DNA of 64,000 bases, taken from contig JBCCEW010000002.1 of assembly GCA_039030075.1 (NCBI GenBank), forward strand, positions 62,001 to 126,000. The letters are read 5' to 3'. The position numbers were made by a program, and so were the translations under genes. The stretch comes from Myxococcota bacterium (GTDB lineage Bacteria > Myxococcota_A > UBA9160 > SMWR01). Shown here piece by piece: positions 50,914 to 61,478 of this stretch. A model generated the notes under the pieces. That model was not told where the DNA came from and ran no database searches. It saw only the letters and a program-made list of their open reading frames with translations. Positions within the stretch are counted from its first letter, which is position 1. Each line of letters begins with the position of its first letter.

Positions 50914-53900
50914 TCAGCCCAGCTCCCCCGCTCGGATCCCCAGCCGCCGCGCCATCCGCCGCGTGTCGACGTCGGGCGACAGGCCCTCGGCGGCCAGGGC
51001 GTCGACGCCCCGCGCCAGGCTGGCCCGCGCCGCCGAGCGATCGCCCTGGCGCATATAGAGGATGGCCTGGGTGCGGTGCCCTTCTTCGCAGAGCGGGTCC
51101 ACGGCGAGAGCGCGCTCGGTCCAATGGAGCGAGCGGCGGAAGTCCGAGCGCCCGAGACACAGCGCCGCAGCCCGGAGCGCCGCCTGCAGGAACCGCGACC
51201 GCAGCCGGGTGCGCTCGCCGCCCGCGTTCGGGACCTCCTCGCCCTCGATCAGGAAGTCGCCCCGATAGCGCGCCAGCGCCGACTCGAGGCAGAGCAGGGC
51301 CCCGGCCGGGTCGCCCAGCTCGTCCTTCTTCCGCGCTTCCTCGAGGTCGCGTTCGAAGAGATCGACGTCGAGTTCGAGGCCGTCACCCGTCACCAGCTGG
51401 ATGTCCGCGCCCTGTGCGCGTAGGAAGAAGGCGGGTTCGCCCGCCGCACGTTCGGGTTCGAGGGCTCGGCTCAGGTGGTTCAGGTTGACCCGCAGATTGT
51501 TCTGGGCGGCCGACGCATCGAGGTCGGGCCACACCCGGTCGGCCAACACTTCGCGGCGCGCGGTGCGCTCGAGGGCGAGATGGTGCAGCAGCGCGCGGAC
51601 CCGGCCGCGTCGCAGCGCCGGGTCTTCCGAGACGATCCCATCGCGCACGACCTCGAGCTCTCCCAGTACGCGCAGCTCGAGCTGGCCGTCGGGTCGCGCC
51701 GGCACGCTCTTGCGCAGCTGTTCTGCCGCGCGCGCGAGGCCGGCATGCGGCGAAGCGGCGAGTTCGCGTAGCTGGCGGCGCGCGCGGGGCGCCAGGCGTG
51801 CCGCGATCCGCTCCGCACCCCCGTTGCCCTCGCCGGCCGCGACCAGCGCCAGCTCGAACACGATCGAAGGCACCAGGAACGCCGTGAACGCCGGCGAGCC
51901 GCTCCAGTCGAGGGCGGCTGCTGCCGACGCATCTCCGTCTTCGCGGTGGGCGACCAGCGCGAGCGCCGCGCGAATCCCTTCCTGGTAGCAGGGCCCGACG
52001 CTCCAGTCGGCAATCTGAGCCCGCGCGTCCGGGGACACGAGCGCTGCGAGGGCCGCGCCACGCTGGGTGTGCCGGTGCACCATCGACGCGACGGGCAGCG
52101 CCGCGAAATTCGCTTCGATCACGGACTGCGCTTCGGCTTCGCGGCCGTCCGCCACCGCCAGGGTCATCTGCGCCGTGGCGTAGGCCGCTTCGGCGCGCAT
52201 GCCGAGATCGCGTTCCATCAACGCGCCGGCCGTGTCGAGGTGCTGCTCGGCCGCCGCCCGACGACCGCGAATCGCGTTGTAGAAGGCCAGCACCGAGCAG
52301 AAGATCGCCGTGTTGTGGGCGTGGCGCCGAGCGGCCGGCGGCAGGCCGGCATCCAAGGCCTCGAGTTCGGGCGTCTCGAGGAGGCCACACAGGCCGCGCG
52401 CTTCGAAGCGGCTCGCCATCATCGACGCGACGTTCATGCGGTTGGCGACCGGGAGCCCCCGATCGATCTCCTCGAGCGCCAGCTGCGGGTGCCCCGAATC
52501 GAGGTAGTTGATCGCGAGGCCCGCATAGTCGTAGCCGCGAAGCTCCCCCGGCAGCGAGCGCGCGGCCAGGATCTCCTGGTTGGCCCGGTCGGGCTGACAG
52601 GCGAGCGTGTAGCCCGAGGCGCGCACGACGCGCGCCTGGAGCTTGGCGTCGGGAGAGTCCAGAGCCTCGGCCATGTCGGCCAACCGGAAGGACGTCTCGG
52701 GGTCGGCCCGCCAGAAGGCGACGTTCGACAATCCCTCCATGGCCACGAGTTCGAAGCGCTCGTCTCCGTTCTCGTGGAACTCGGAGCGCGCCGCCTCGAA
52801 GAAGGGTTCGGCGGCGACCGGGTCGGCGTGCATCCGGCACAGGCCCTGGGCGAGCTTTCCGAGTGGCGACTCGCGGACCGTCTTGGGCAGGGCTTCGATG
52901 ATCGCGTCGAGGGCGTAGGGCGGGGCATCCATCCAGCCGTCGAAGGTGAGCGGCTCGAGGACCGCGTCGAGCTCGGCCTCGCGCCCATGGGCGAGACACA
53001 GCGACACGGCTTCCCGGTAGTCGCCTCGCTCGGTGAGGAAGCGGCGCGCCATCGCGAAATCGTCGTCGCTCCAAGCCGGCTCGAGTTCCGCGAGGCACGG
53101 TCGCCACAGCGCATGCAGGCGGGCCGCGTCGCCCTCGTACTGGGTGAGTGGCAGGTCGGCGAGGAGCTGCGCGGGTGAACGCGAGCTGCCCGTGAAAGCG
53201 TGGATGCGATCCGCGTCGATCCAGTCGAGCGACGCGAGTCGTGCGAGGTCGCGCTTTCGCCCGACGTCGAGGGGCGCGAGGATTTCTTCGCGCAAGTAGT
53301 CGTCGATGCGGCGGGCCATGCCGCCGGTGGCCAGCTCGAGCACGGCGGGCCAGTTCGGAAGCGCGCCGGGCGCCGGCTCCTTCGCGCGCAGCGTAAAGAA
53401 GGCGCTGCGCTCGTCTTCGACGAAAGCCATCTCGCTCTCGTCGATCACGCACGCGTCGCCCGAGGCCAGCAGACGCGTGATCGGGAACGGCAGCTCGCGC
53501 CGACTCGCGAGCACCAGGTGCCCGTTGTCGGGCAATGCCGCGACGAGCTTCGCGAGCACGCCCGCGGAGTCCCCGCCAGGTTCGAGATGGTGCACGTCGT
53601 CGAGGAAGAGGGCGACGTCGCGCGGGCTGGTGCGCCAGATGGCGTCGCAGACGATCTGGACCGGGTCGCCGTCCTGACTCTCGGCGCCGACGGCTCCGCG
53701 CAAACCGGCGGCGAACCCGGCGAGCAGGTGGTCGTCGGGCCCGCACGACAGCCAGACGTCCAGACCGACGGGTTCCTCGAGGTTCTCCTCGATGGCCTGG
53801 GCCAGCAGGGTCGTCTTCCCGAAGCCGGCCCCCGCCTGGACGAAGGTCACCCGGCGCTCGAAGCGTCCGTCGAGGATCTCGAGCAGGCGCGGTCGCGCGA

Positions 53901-53952
53901 TCAGGTCGCGGGAAGCGCGTTTCGGCGGTGCGTGGCGAAAGGGGACGGGCAT
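50914..53952 (-). CDS. Large STAND ATPase transcriptional regulator with BTAD domain
   Basis: A 1012-residue MalT-like regulator. The N-terminal ATPase has Walker A QAGAGFGKTT (residues about 39-48) and Walker B VALFLDDVHHL (about 113-123), typical of STAND switches. The middle (about 300-720) is helical repeats for signal or protein binding. The C terminus has an OmpR/SARP-type winged helix (ELRVLGELEVVRDG, REVLADRVWPDLDASAAQNNLRVNLNHL) then a BTAD domain (LDVDLFERDLEEARKKDELGD to SLHWTERALAVDPLCEEGH). This SARP-like end binds DNA and activates transcription. Targets are unknown; the neighbouring exported-protein genes are candidates only by position. Confidence 0.85.
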   Translation of the reverse strand: MPVPFRHAPPKRASRDLIARPRLLEILDGRFERRVTFVQAGAGFGKTTLLAQAIEENLEEPVGLDVWLSCGPDDHLLAGFAAGLRGAVGAESQDGDPVQIVCDAIWRTSPRDVALFLDDVHHLEPGGDSAGVLAKLVAALPDNGHLVLASRRELPFPITRLLASGDACVIDESEMAFVEDERSAFFTLRAKEPAPGALPNWPAVLELATGGMARRIDDYLREEILAPLDVGRKRDLARLASLDWIDADRIHAFTGSSRSPAQLLADLPLTQYEGDAARLHALWRPCLAELEPAWSDDDFAMARRFLTERGDYREAVSLCLAHGREAELDAVLEPLTFDGWMDAPPYALDAIIEALPKTVRESPLGKLAQGLCRMHADPVAAEPFFEAARSEFHENGDERFELVAMEGLSNVAFWRADPETSFRLADMAEALDSPDAKLQARVVRASGYTLACQPDRANQEILAARSLPGELRGYDYAGLAINYLDSGHPQLALEEIDRGLPVANRMNVASMMASRFEARGLCGLLETPELEALDAGLPPAARRHAHNTAIFCSVLAFYNAIRGRRAAAEQHLDTAGALMERDLGMRAEAAYATAQMTLAVADGREAEAQSVIEANFAALPVASMVHRHTQRGAALAALVSPDARAQIADWSVGPCYQEGIRAALALVAHREDGDASAAAALDWSGSPAFTAFLVPSIVFELALVAAGEGNGGAERIAARLAPRARRQLRELAASPHAGLARAAEQLRKSVPARPDGQLELRVLGELEVVRDGIVSEDPALRRGRVRALLHHLALERTARREVLADRVWPDLDASAAQNNLRVNLNHLSRALEPERAAGEPAFFLRAQGADIQLVTGDGLELDVDLFERDLEEARKKDELGDPAGALLCLESALARYRGDFLIEGEEVPNAGGERTRLRSRFLQAALRAAALCLGRSDFRRSLHWTERALAVDPLCEEGHRTQAILYMRQGDRSAARASLARGVDALAAEGLSPDVDTRRMARRLGIRAGELG

Positions 53953-54082
53953 GGGATCGGTCGCGGTGGTCGCAGCCCGTGACGCCTATGCGTCGGCCCA
54001 GGCTACACCGAAACCGACCCCCAGTCACTTTGTTTGGGGTCCTGCGCCCCACGGAGCCTTCGGGGCCGCCCGCGCCGACGCC

Positions 54083-54877
54083 TCAGACCCAGAGCGCCAG
54101 CACGGCCATGATCGCCACCCCGGCACCCACCCAGACCCACTTCGCGAGGCGGTCCGATGCCGGATGCGCCTCTTCTCGGAGGATGTCGAGGGTGGCGACA
54201 TACACGAAGGTACCGGCGGCGAGGGCCAGGAAACTGGCCTCGGCACCGAGGCGCAGCGGGCCATCCAGGCCCGAGGAGAAACCGGTCCCCACGGCGATCC
54301 CGATCGGGGTCGCGAGGGCGAAGCTCCAGAGCAGCCACCAGGCGCGTCGTTGCGAGAGCCCGCTCCTCGCCAGGCTCACGCCCAGTGCGAAGCCCGCCAC
54401 CGACTTGTGGGCCAGGATCGCGCCAAACAGCACCAGCGCGCGCGACAGCTCGGCCTGGGCACCGAGCGCAAGGCCGGCCAGGAACGAATGGATCCCCAGG
54501 GCCAGCAGGATCGCGTAGGCCGTGCGACGGCCGCCGATGGCTTCGCGTCCCGCGAAGCGCTCGGTGGACGGAGCGTGGATCGCGTGGTGGGCCGCCTCCG
54601 GCGGCAACACGTGCTCGACCCACCACATTCCGAGCACCGCGAGCGCGGCGAGGGCGTAGCCGATCGGGTAGCCCCAGCCGAGGGCCGCCCAGGCTTCGTT
54701 CGCGTCGGGCAACAGGTGCAACAACCCGGCACCCAGGAAGACCCCGGCGGCGAAGGCGTTGCCCCAGGCCAGACCGCGTCCTCCGCGGGCCCGCTGTCGC
54801 TGGCGCAGCGGCCAGGCGCCTCCCAGCACGCCGGCGACGAGCACCGCGAGGAGCAAGACGGTCTTGATTTCCAGCAT
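54083..54877 (-). CDS. ZIP-family metal transporter
   Basis: A 264-residue eight-helix ZIP transporter, expected to import Zn or Fe across the inner membrane. The metal-binding helix 4 reads LALGIHSFLAGLALGAQ and helix 5 LFGAILAHKSVAGFALGV, both with the conserved His and the small-residue pattern. The first helix block GNAFAAGVFLGAGLLHLLPD has the family His/Asp. The helix 3-4 loop is His-rich but short (HHAIHAPSTERF). It is divergent from infA across 226 bases in which no other gene is seen. Confidence 0.9.
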   Translation of the reverse strand: MLEIKTVLLLAVLVAGVLGGAWPLRQRQRARGGRGLAWGNAFAAGVFLGAGLLHLLPDANEAWAALGWGYPIGYALAALAVLGMWWVEHVLPPEAAHHAIHAPSTERFAGREAIGGRRTAYAILLALGIHSFLAGLALGAQAELSRALVLFGAILAHKSVAGFALGVSLARSGLSQRRAWWLLWSFALATPIGIAVGTGFSSGLDGPLRLGAEASFLALAAGTFVYVATLDILREEAHPASDRLAKWVWVGAGVAIMAVLALWV

Positions 54878-55103
54878 GGTGCCGGCGCGTACGATACCCG
54901 CCGGTGGGCGTGCCGCCCGTGCCCGGACCGCGGAGACTGGCCAGCGCAGCGGAGGAGTGGCTACCCTGCGCCGGTCCGAAAACGGGTGTACGCGTGAATG
55001 CGAACCCCGGGCTTTCCGTCCCAGGGCCGCAAACGCAGCGTTCGCCGGATCGAACGGTCAACCGACACCCGACGGACGACGCCAGGACAGACAAGGAGCC
55101 CAT

Positions 55104-55343
55104 TTGGCGCGCGACGATCTCATTCAGGCGACCGGCACGGTCGAGAAGATTCTCGGCGGGGGTCGCTATCAGATCACCCTCGAATCCGGGCAGGCGGTGA
55201 CCGCCCAGCTTTCGGGGCGCATGCGACGGTTCCGCATTCGTGTGATTCCCGGTGACCGCGTTCAGGTCGGGCTGTCGCCCTACGATCCGACCCACGGGTT
55301 CATCACGTTCCGTCTGCGCGAGGGCCAGAACCCGCCGAGCTGA
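55104..55343 (+). CDS. infA: Translation initiation factor IF-1
   Basis: A 79-residue OB-fold protein that occupies the ribosomal A site during initiation. ARDDLIQATGTVEKILGGGRYQITLESGQ and the RMRRFRIRVIPGDRVQVGLSPYD core match IF-1. The start is TTG at 55104 with AGGAG five bases upstream, which makes this a TTG-started core gene. Any earlier in-frame start would add unrelated Arg-rich sequence. Usually infA sits by ribosomal protein genes; here it is followed after three bases by an acyltransferase gene. Confidence 0.93.
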   Translation: MARDDLIQATGTVEKILGGGRYQITLESGQAVTAQLSGRMRRFRIRVIPGDRVQVGLSPYDPTHGFITFRLREGQNPPS

Positions 55344-55346
55344 CGC

Positions 55347-55991
55347 ATGGGCCTTGCCGCCACGCGGCTGCGCGCCATCCAAGCCTACGACCGGGCGCGA
55401 CTTGCCTGGTTGCAGCGACGCAACCCCGGTCTCCAGGTTGCCCCGACGGCCAGTACGAACCTGGCCTGTGCGCGCTTCCTGCTCGAGCCCGGGGCGCGCG
55501 TGATCCTCCACGAGGGCATCGCCGCGGATCGCACGCCCGGCGGGTTGATCGTGATCGCCGGCCGCGACGCGACCATCGAGATCGGGCCCGGCACCTGGCT
55601 GCGCGGCGAGACCGACCCCGTCCGGCTGGTGGCCTTCGAAGGGGCCGAGATCCGCACCGGCCCCGATTGCTTCCTGAACGGCTGCCACCTGAGCGCGAAG
55701 CGCCGTGTCACCCTGGGACGCCGCAGCTGGGTCGGGCTCGGGACGCGGGTCTTCGATTCGGATCAGCACGATGCCGACGCCGAGCGGCTCGAAGAGAGGG
55801 CTCCCGTTTCGATCGGCGACTTCAGCTGGGTCGCCGCCGACGTGACGGTGTTGAAGGGGGTGTCGATCGGGCGCCACTGCATCATCGGCACCCGCTCCCT
55901 CGTGACGCGCGACGTCCCCGATCACCGCCTGGCCTTCGGCTTCCCCGCCGAGGTGCGCGGCGAGGTGGGCGACCGCAGCCAGGCCCGCTAG
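55347..55991 (+). CDS. Left-handed beta-helix acyltransferase
   Basis: A 214-residue hexapeptide-repeat protein. Repeats such as ATIEIGPGTWLRG, RVTLGRRSWVGLGTRVFDSDQHDAD, VSIGDFSWVAADVTVLKGVSIG and RHCIIGTRSLVTRDVP follow the trimeric LbetaH fold of acetyl/acyltransferases. The His in SDQHD is the likely catalytic residue, as in the maltose/serine acetyltransferase group. The acceptor (often a sugar in cell-surface glycan) is unknown. It starts three bases after infA. Confidence 0.85.
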   Translation: MGLAATRLRAIQAYDRARLAWLQRRNPGLQVAPTASTNLACARFLLEPGARVILHEGIAADRTPGGLIVIAGRDATIEIGPGTWLRGETDPVRLVAFEGAEIRTGPDCFLNGCHLSAKRRVTLGRRSWVGLGTRVFDSDQHDADAERLEERAPVSIGDFSWVAADVTVLKGVSIGRHCIIGTRSLVTRDVPDHRLAFGFPAEVRGEVGDRSQAR

Positions 55992-56026
55992 CCCGCGACC
56001 CCGCGGAGCCGGTAGGCTTCGCCTCC

Positions 56027-56947
56027 ATGGGTTTGCGACTCGCACTCTTCGGACAGGCGCCCTTCGGACGCGACACGCTCTCGCGACTCGAGAGCGATGG
56101 ACACGACATCGCGGCGGTCTATGCGCCGCCCGAGGGCAAGCGTCCCGACCCGCTGGCGGCCCTCGCGGAAGAGAAGGGTCTGCCGCTCTTCCGCCACAAG
56201 CGCTTCCGGCGCAAGGGCGAGGCCATTCCCGAGCTCGTCGAGGAGCACGCGAAGCTCGCGGTCGACCTCAACGTGCTGGCCTTCGTGACGGTGATCCTGC
56301 CGCCCGAGATCGTCGACGCCCCGCCGAAGGGGTCCCTGTGTTTCCACCCCTCGCTGCTCCCCGCGTTCCGCGGCGGCAACGCGCTCGCCTGGCAGATCAT
56401 GCTGGGCGCGAGCGAGGCCGGTGTCTCCGTCTTCCAGCCCGACGCCGGCGTGGATACCGGGCCGATCGTCGTGCAGAAGGGCCCCGTCCCGATCCAGCCG
56501 ACCCACACGTCGGCCAGCCTCTATTTCGACGAGCTGTATCCGCTCGGCATCGAGGCGATCGCCGAGGCGGTGGCCGCGGTGGCCGACGGCAGCGCCGAGT
56601 ACCGGGTTCAGCCCGAGGCCGGGGCGAGCCACCAGGGCCTGGTAGACGATGCCACGGCGCGTCTCGACTGGGCGAAGCCCGCCGCCGAGCTCGACCGCTG
56701 GGTGCGCGGCTGTGACCCGCAGCCCGGGGCCTGGGCCGAGCGGGGCGACGCCGTCGTGCGCTGCTACGACGGCCAGCTCGTGGCGGAAGAACCCGGAGCT
56801 CCCGCTGGTGAGGTCGTGCGCCTCGAGGACGGCGCTGCCTTCGTGGCGGCGAGCGGGGGCGTGCTGCGGATCGGCCGGGTCCGGGTGGCGGACGGGCCGA
56901 AGCAGCCCGCCGCAGAGGCCCTGAGCGTGGGAGACCGCCTCCGCTAG
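56027..56947 (+). CDS. Formyltransferase-fold protein like the 10-formyl-THF hydrolase domain
   Basis: A 306-residue protein of the formyltransferase fold with a C-terminal OB-like domain. It resembles the N-terminal hydrolase half of 10-formyltetrahydrofolate dehydrogenase (ALDH1L) more than Fmt. Shared features are RLALFGQAPFGRDTLSRL, KRFRRKGEAIPELVEEHAKL, FHPSLLPAFRGGNALAW (catalytic His region), VSVFQPDAGVDTGPIVVQK (catalytic Asp), ASHQGLVDDATARLDWAKP and WVRGCDPQPGAWAE. The ALDH and carrier domains are absent. It may release formate from 10-formyl-THF or transfer a formyl group. True fmt is at 35.7-36.6 kb. Start ATG 56027. Confidence 0.8.
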   Translation: MGLRLALFGQAPFGRDTLSRLESDGHDIAAVYAPPEGKRPDPLAALAEEKGLPLFRHKRFRRKGEAIPELVEEHAKLAVDLNVLAFVTVILPPEIVDAPPKGSLCFHPSLLPAFRGGNALAWQIMLGASEAGVSVFQPDAGVDTGPIVVQKGPVPIQPTHTSASLYFDELYPLGIEAIAEAVAAVADGSAEYRVQPEAGASHQGLVDDATARLDWAKPAAELDRWVRGCDPQPGAWAERGDAVVRCYDGQLVAEEPGAPAGEVVRLEDGAAFVAASGGVLRIGRVRVADGPKQPAAEALSVGDRLR

Positions 56948-57319
56948 CGGCGTCTACGGATAGGAACCGCGTAGGCGACCCGAACCAGATTCCCGCGGGG
57001 ATTTCGGGGTGCCCGAGGCGCCGCGGAGCGGGGGGCTTCAGCAACCCCTGACGGGTGTGCGCCTCTCTTGAAAAAGCCCTTGTCGGCTCTAAACTTCCGC
57101 GCTTCGACGTCCGAATGTGAGGCCCGACCCCACCGGCAGCAGCCGAAACTCGGTTCGCCTCGCGATTCCGGACTTTGATTCCCCACATAGAGAGCGAGAT
57201 CGGTCATCCACGAAGTGGACCCCACGGGCCCGCCACGGCGCAGTTTCATCGCCGTGGAGCGGGCGAAGTTTTACCCGCACCCGCGGCGGAAGAGCGCGGA
57301 ATCCAACTGAGGCGAAGCC
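56948..57319 (+). other. Promoter and long leader of fusA
   Basis: A 372-base gap with no protein-like frame. It includes the candidate promoter at 57068-57095 and then about 220 bases of probable untranslated leader before the fusA ATG, whose nearby upstream sequence is ACTGAGGCGAAGCC (a GAGG Shine-Dalgarno). The leader could hold a regulatory structure, but I could not identify a known riboswitch or attenuator. Confidence 0.4.
57068..57095 (+). promoter_or_regulatory. Candidate sigma-70-type promoter for fusA
   Basis: TTGAAA (57068-57073) and TAAACT (57090-57095) are separated by 16 bases in an AT-richer patch. Four or more bases of each box match the consensus. The position upstream of a highly expressed translation factor supports it, but no transcript data exist. 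Confidence 0.45.
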
Positions 57320-59407
<2,088 letters not shown>

Positions 59408-59435
59408 CCCCGGACCGAATCGCTGACCCCATAGC

Positions 59436-59453
59436 GCGCCGGGTTCCCGGCGC
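59436..59453 (+). terminator. Compact hairpin after fusA
   Basis: GCGCCGGG and CCCGGCGC (59436-59443 / 59446-59453) form an 18-base palindrome that can fold into a tight GC stem about 30 bases after the fusA stop. The next gene starts 18 bases later. No T-run follows, so it may attenuate rather than fully end transcription. Confidence 0.35.
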
Positions 59454-59471
59454 CTGCTGGAGGGACCCCCT

Positions 59472-60161
59472 TTGAAGCGACGATTCCTCAACGCCCGCAG
59501 CCCGCTCCGGCTCCTCGAGAAGGGCCTGCACGGTGGGCTCGGTGCCGGCAACCTCGGCGTCGTCCTCGCCGGCCACGGAGTGGGCAAGACCTCCTTCCTG
59601 GTCGGCGTGGCGGTCGACGAGTTGCTTCGTGAGGGGCGCGTGCTGCACGTGTCCTGCTCCCACCCGGTCACCCACGTCCGGGCCCACTACGACACGGTCT
59701 TCGACGAGCTGGCCCACTCGAAGAACCTCGAGAACGAGGGGCTGATCCACGGCGAGATCGATCGCCAGCGATCGGTGCGGGTGTATCCGCCGAACAGCTT
59801 GACGCCGGCGAAGCTGCGCGACGCCGTGAAGGTCGAGCGCGAGAGCGGCGGGGCGCCGAGCCTGCTCGTGATCGAAGGGCTGGAGCTGGCGCACCTGACG
59901 CGCGCCGATCTCGAGGACCTGCGCAGCCTCGCCGAAGAGCTCGAGGCCGAGATCTGGCTCGAGTCGACCAGCGATGCCGAGCGCGAAGTGACCCTGCCGG
60001 CGCCCGTGAAGGAAGTCGAGGATCTGCTGAGTGTGATCCTGGCGCTCGAGCCCGGTGATGACACGGTGCGGTTGCGGGCACTGAAGGACCACGACAATCC
60101 GGATCTGTCGGATCTGCACGTGGCGCTCGATCCTCGGACGTTGTTGCTCGTCCGCGACTAG
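59472..60161 (+). CDS. RecA/KaiC-like P-loop protein of unknown function
   Basis: A 229-residue protein with a P-loop LAGHGVGKTSFLVGVAVDELL early in the sequence, a LLVIEGLELAHL Walker B-like strand around residue 136, and VILALEPGDDTVRLRALKDHDNP near the end. These suggest the RecA/RadA/KaiC superfamily fold, but no specific family is recognised. It starts with TTG at 59472, ten bases after GGAGG, and lies 64 bases after fusA on the same strand, with a hairpin between. A translation-linked role is possible only by position. Confidence 0.65.
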   Translation: MKRRFLNARSPLRLLEKGLHGGLGAGNLGVVLAGHGVGKTSFLVGVAVDELLREGRVLHVSCSHPVTHVRAHYDTVFDELAHSKNLENEGLIHGEIDRQRSVRVYPPNSLTPAKLRDAVKVERESGGAPSLLVIEGLELAHLTRADLEDLRSLAEELEAEIWLESTSDAEREVTLPAPVKEVEDLLSVILALEPGDDTVRLRALKDHDNPDLSDLHVALDPRTLLLVRD

Positions 60162-60162
60162 A

Positions 60163-60268
60163 CGCCCGTCTTCGACGCGATCTCTGCGTTGCGAAAGCTC
60201 GCCGTAGCTAGAGCTGCGGCTTCGCTTCCGCGCCTTGATCTCGACCCGAATCCAGGCCTCTGGTCGTG
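60163..60268 (+). repeat. Dispersed hairpin repeat, copy B
   Basis: An ungapped match to 41885-41990 (about three quarters identical by eye). The central hairpin GCCGTAGCT / AGCTGCGGC has nine pairs with one G-U and a two-base closing loop. Outer arm bases differ from copy A but keep pairing (AAAT/ATTT in A, AAGC/GCTT in B), i.e. compensatory change. It lies in the convergent gap between the P-loop gene and the TerB gene and has no flanking 22-bp repeats. Confidence 0.65.
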
Positions 60269-60295
60269 GAGGATCCGCGTCCGCGCCCAAGCGGT

Positions 60296-60814
60296 TCAGG
60301 TCTGGAATTCGGCGAGCTTGTCGCGGTACTGGCTGCGCAAGGAGTTGGACTCGGCCCGGGTGAAGCCGAGCTCCTCGCCGATCTTCACGATCTCGGCGCT
60401 CTCTTCGCTGCTGATCGTGCCGTCGGCGGCCGCGACCGCGTAGAGACACTGCAGGAGGTCGCCGCGCTGCTCGCGCGAGGCAATCTGGCGGAACTGACGG
60501 GTCACGACGTAGTCCTGGGTGCCACCGAGATGCATGGCCTGGCTCTGGGCGATCTGCACGACGAGCGCAGCCTCGGCGGCCGAGAGGTTGGCGATGCGCT
60601 GCACCGTCTCTTCCATCGCCTCGGTCTCCGACTCCTCGATGCGGAGGTCGGCATTGGCGATCCGCGCGAGCACGTAGGCGAATGCGGCCAGGTACTTCGC
60701 CTGTTCGGGGTCGAGGCGCTCGAGCTGGCTGGCGATACGGCGCACGGTGTCGCTCTCGCGTTCGTCCCGCCGCTCGCGGGAGCCACCGATGCCGAGGAAA
60801 CGCAACAGGCCCAT
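60296..60814 (-). CDS. TerB-domain (tellurite resistance-like) protein
   Basis: A 172-residue helical protein of the TerB/DjlA-like group: AKYLAAFAYVLARIANADLRIEESETEAM and LLQCLYAVAAADGTISSEESAEIVKIGEELG each contain the acidic A-D-x-x-I-x-x-x-E repeat typical of the domain, probably metal binding. Members work in stress responses, often membrane associated. There is no signal peptide. The ATG at 60814 has GGAAGGGAA five bases upstream. It is divergent from the ECF sigma gene (55 bases). Confidence 0.85.
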   Translation of the reverse strand: MGLLRFLGIGGSRERRDERESDTVRRIASQLERLDPEQAKYLAAFAYVLARIANADLRIEESETEAMEETVQRIANLSAAEAALVVQIAQSQAMHLGGTQDYVVTRQFRQIASREQRGDLLQCLYAVAAADGTISSEESAEIVKIGEELGFTRAESNSLRSQYRDKLAEFQT

Positions 60815-60869
60815 TCGAATTCCCTTCCGCCTACCATTCTAGGGGAGCTTTGGTTAGCGTCGCGCCTGA

Positions 60870-61478
60870 ATGAGCGATGGGGCTGCATCTACGACGGACG
60901 ACCTCGCGCTGATCGAGCGTCTGCGGACGGGTGACGACGCCGCCTACGAGGAGATGATTCGTCTGCATGGCGGTCGGATGCTGGCCGTCGCGCGGCGTTT
61001 CCTGCGCGTCGAAGAGGACGCCCGCGATGCCGTGCAGGAGGCCTTCGTGTCGGCGTTCAAGTCGATCGATCGCTTCCAGGGCCAGGCCCGGCTCTCGACC
61101 TGGCTCCACCGGATCGTCGTGAATGCCTGCCTGATGCGGCTGCGCACGCGACGGCGGAAGCCCGAGCAGTCGATCGAGGATCTCCTGCCGGGCTACCTCG
61201 AGGACGGCCACCTGGAGCGGCCCGCCTCGCCCTGGCGCCCGGAGACGGCGGATCCGGCCGAGCGCAGCGAGCTGCGGAAGCTGGTGCTCGAGAGCATTCA
61301 GCAGCTCCCCGAGGGCTACCGTAACGTCCTGATGCTCCGCGACATCGAAGACCTCGATACCGAGGAGACCGCAGAGCAGATGGGAATCAGCCCGGGAGCC
61401 GTCAAGACCCGCCTCCACCGCGCACGCCAGGCGCTGCGCGAGCTGCTCGAGCCCCATCTGCGCGAGGCCGTGGCGTGA
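60870..61478 (+). CDS. ECF RNA polymerase sigma factor, RpoE-like
   Basis: A 202-residue group 4 sigma factor. Region 2 reads YEEMIRLHGGRMLAVARRFLR, then DARDAVQEAFVSAFKSIDRFQGQARLSTWLHRIVVNACLM for -10 recognition and melting. Region 4 is LPEGYRNVLMLRDIEDLDTEETAEQMGISPGAVKTRLHRARQ. Its stop overlaps the GTG of the zinc-finger anti-sigma, the standard ECF pair, so it is probably held inactive until a stress signal. Start ATG 60870. Confidence 0.95.
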   Translation: MSDGAASTTDDLALIERLRTGDDAAYEEMIRLHGGRMLAVARRFLRVEEDARDAVQEAFVSAFKSIDRFQGQARLSTWLHRIVVNACLMRLRTRRRKPEQSIEDLLPGYLEDGHLERPASPWRPETADPAERSELRKLVLESIQQLPEGYRNVLMLRDIEDLDTEETAEQMGISPGAVKTRLHRARQALRELLEPHLREAVA

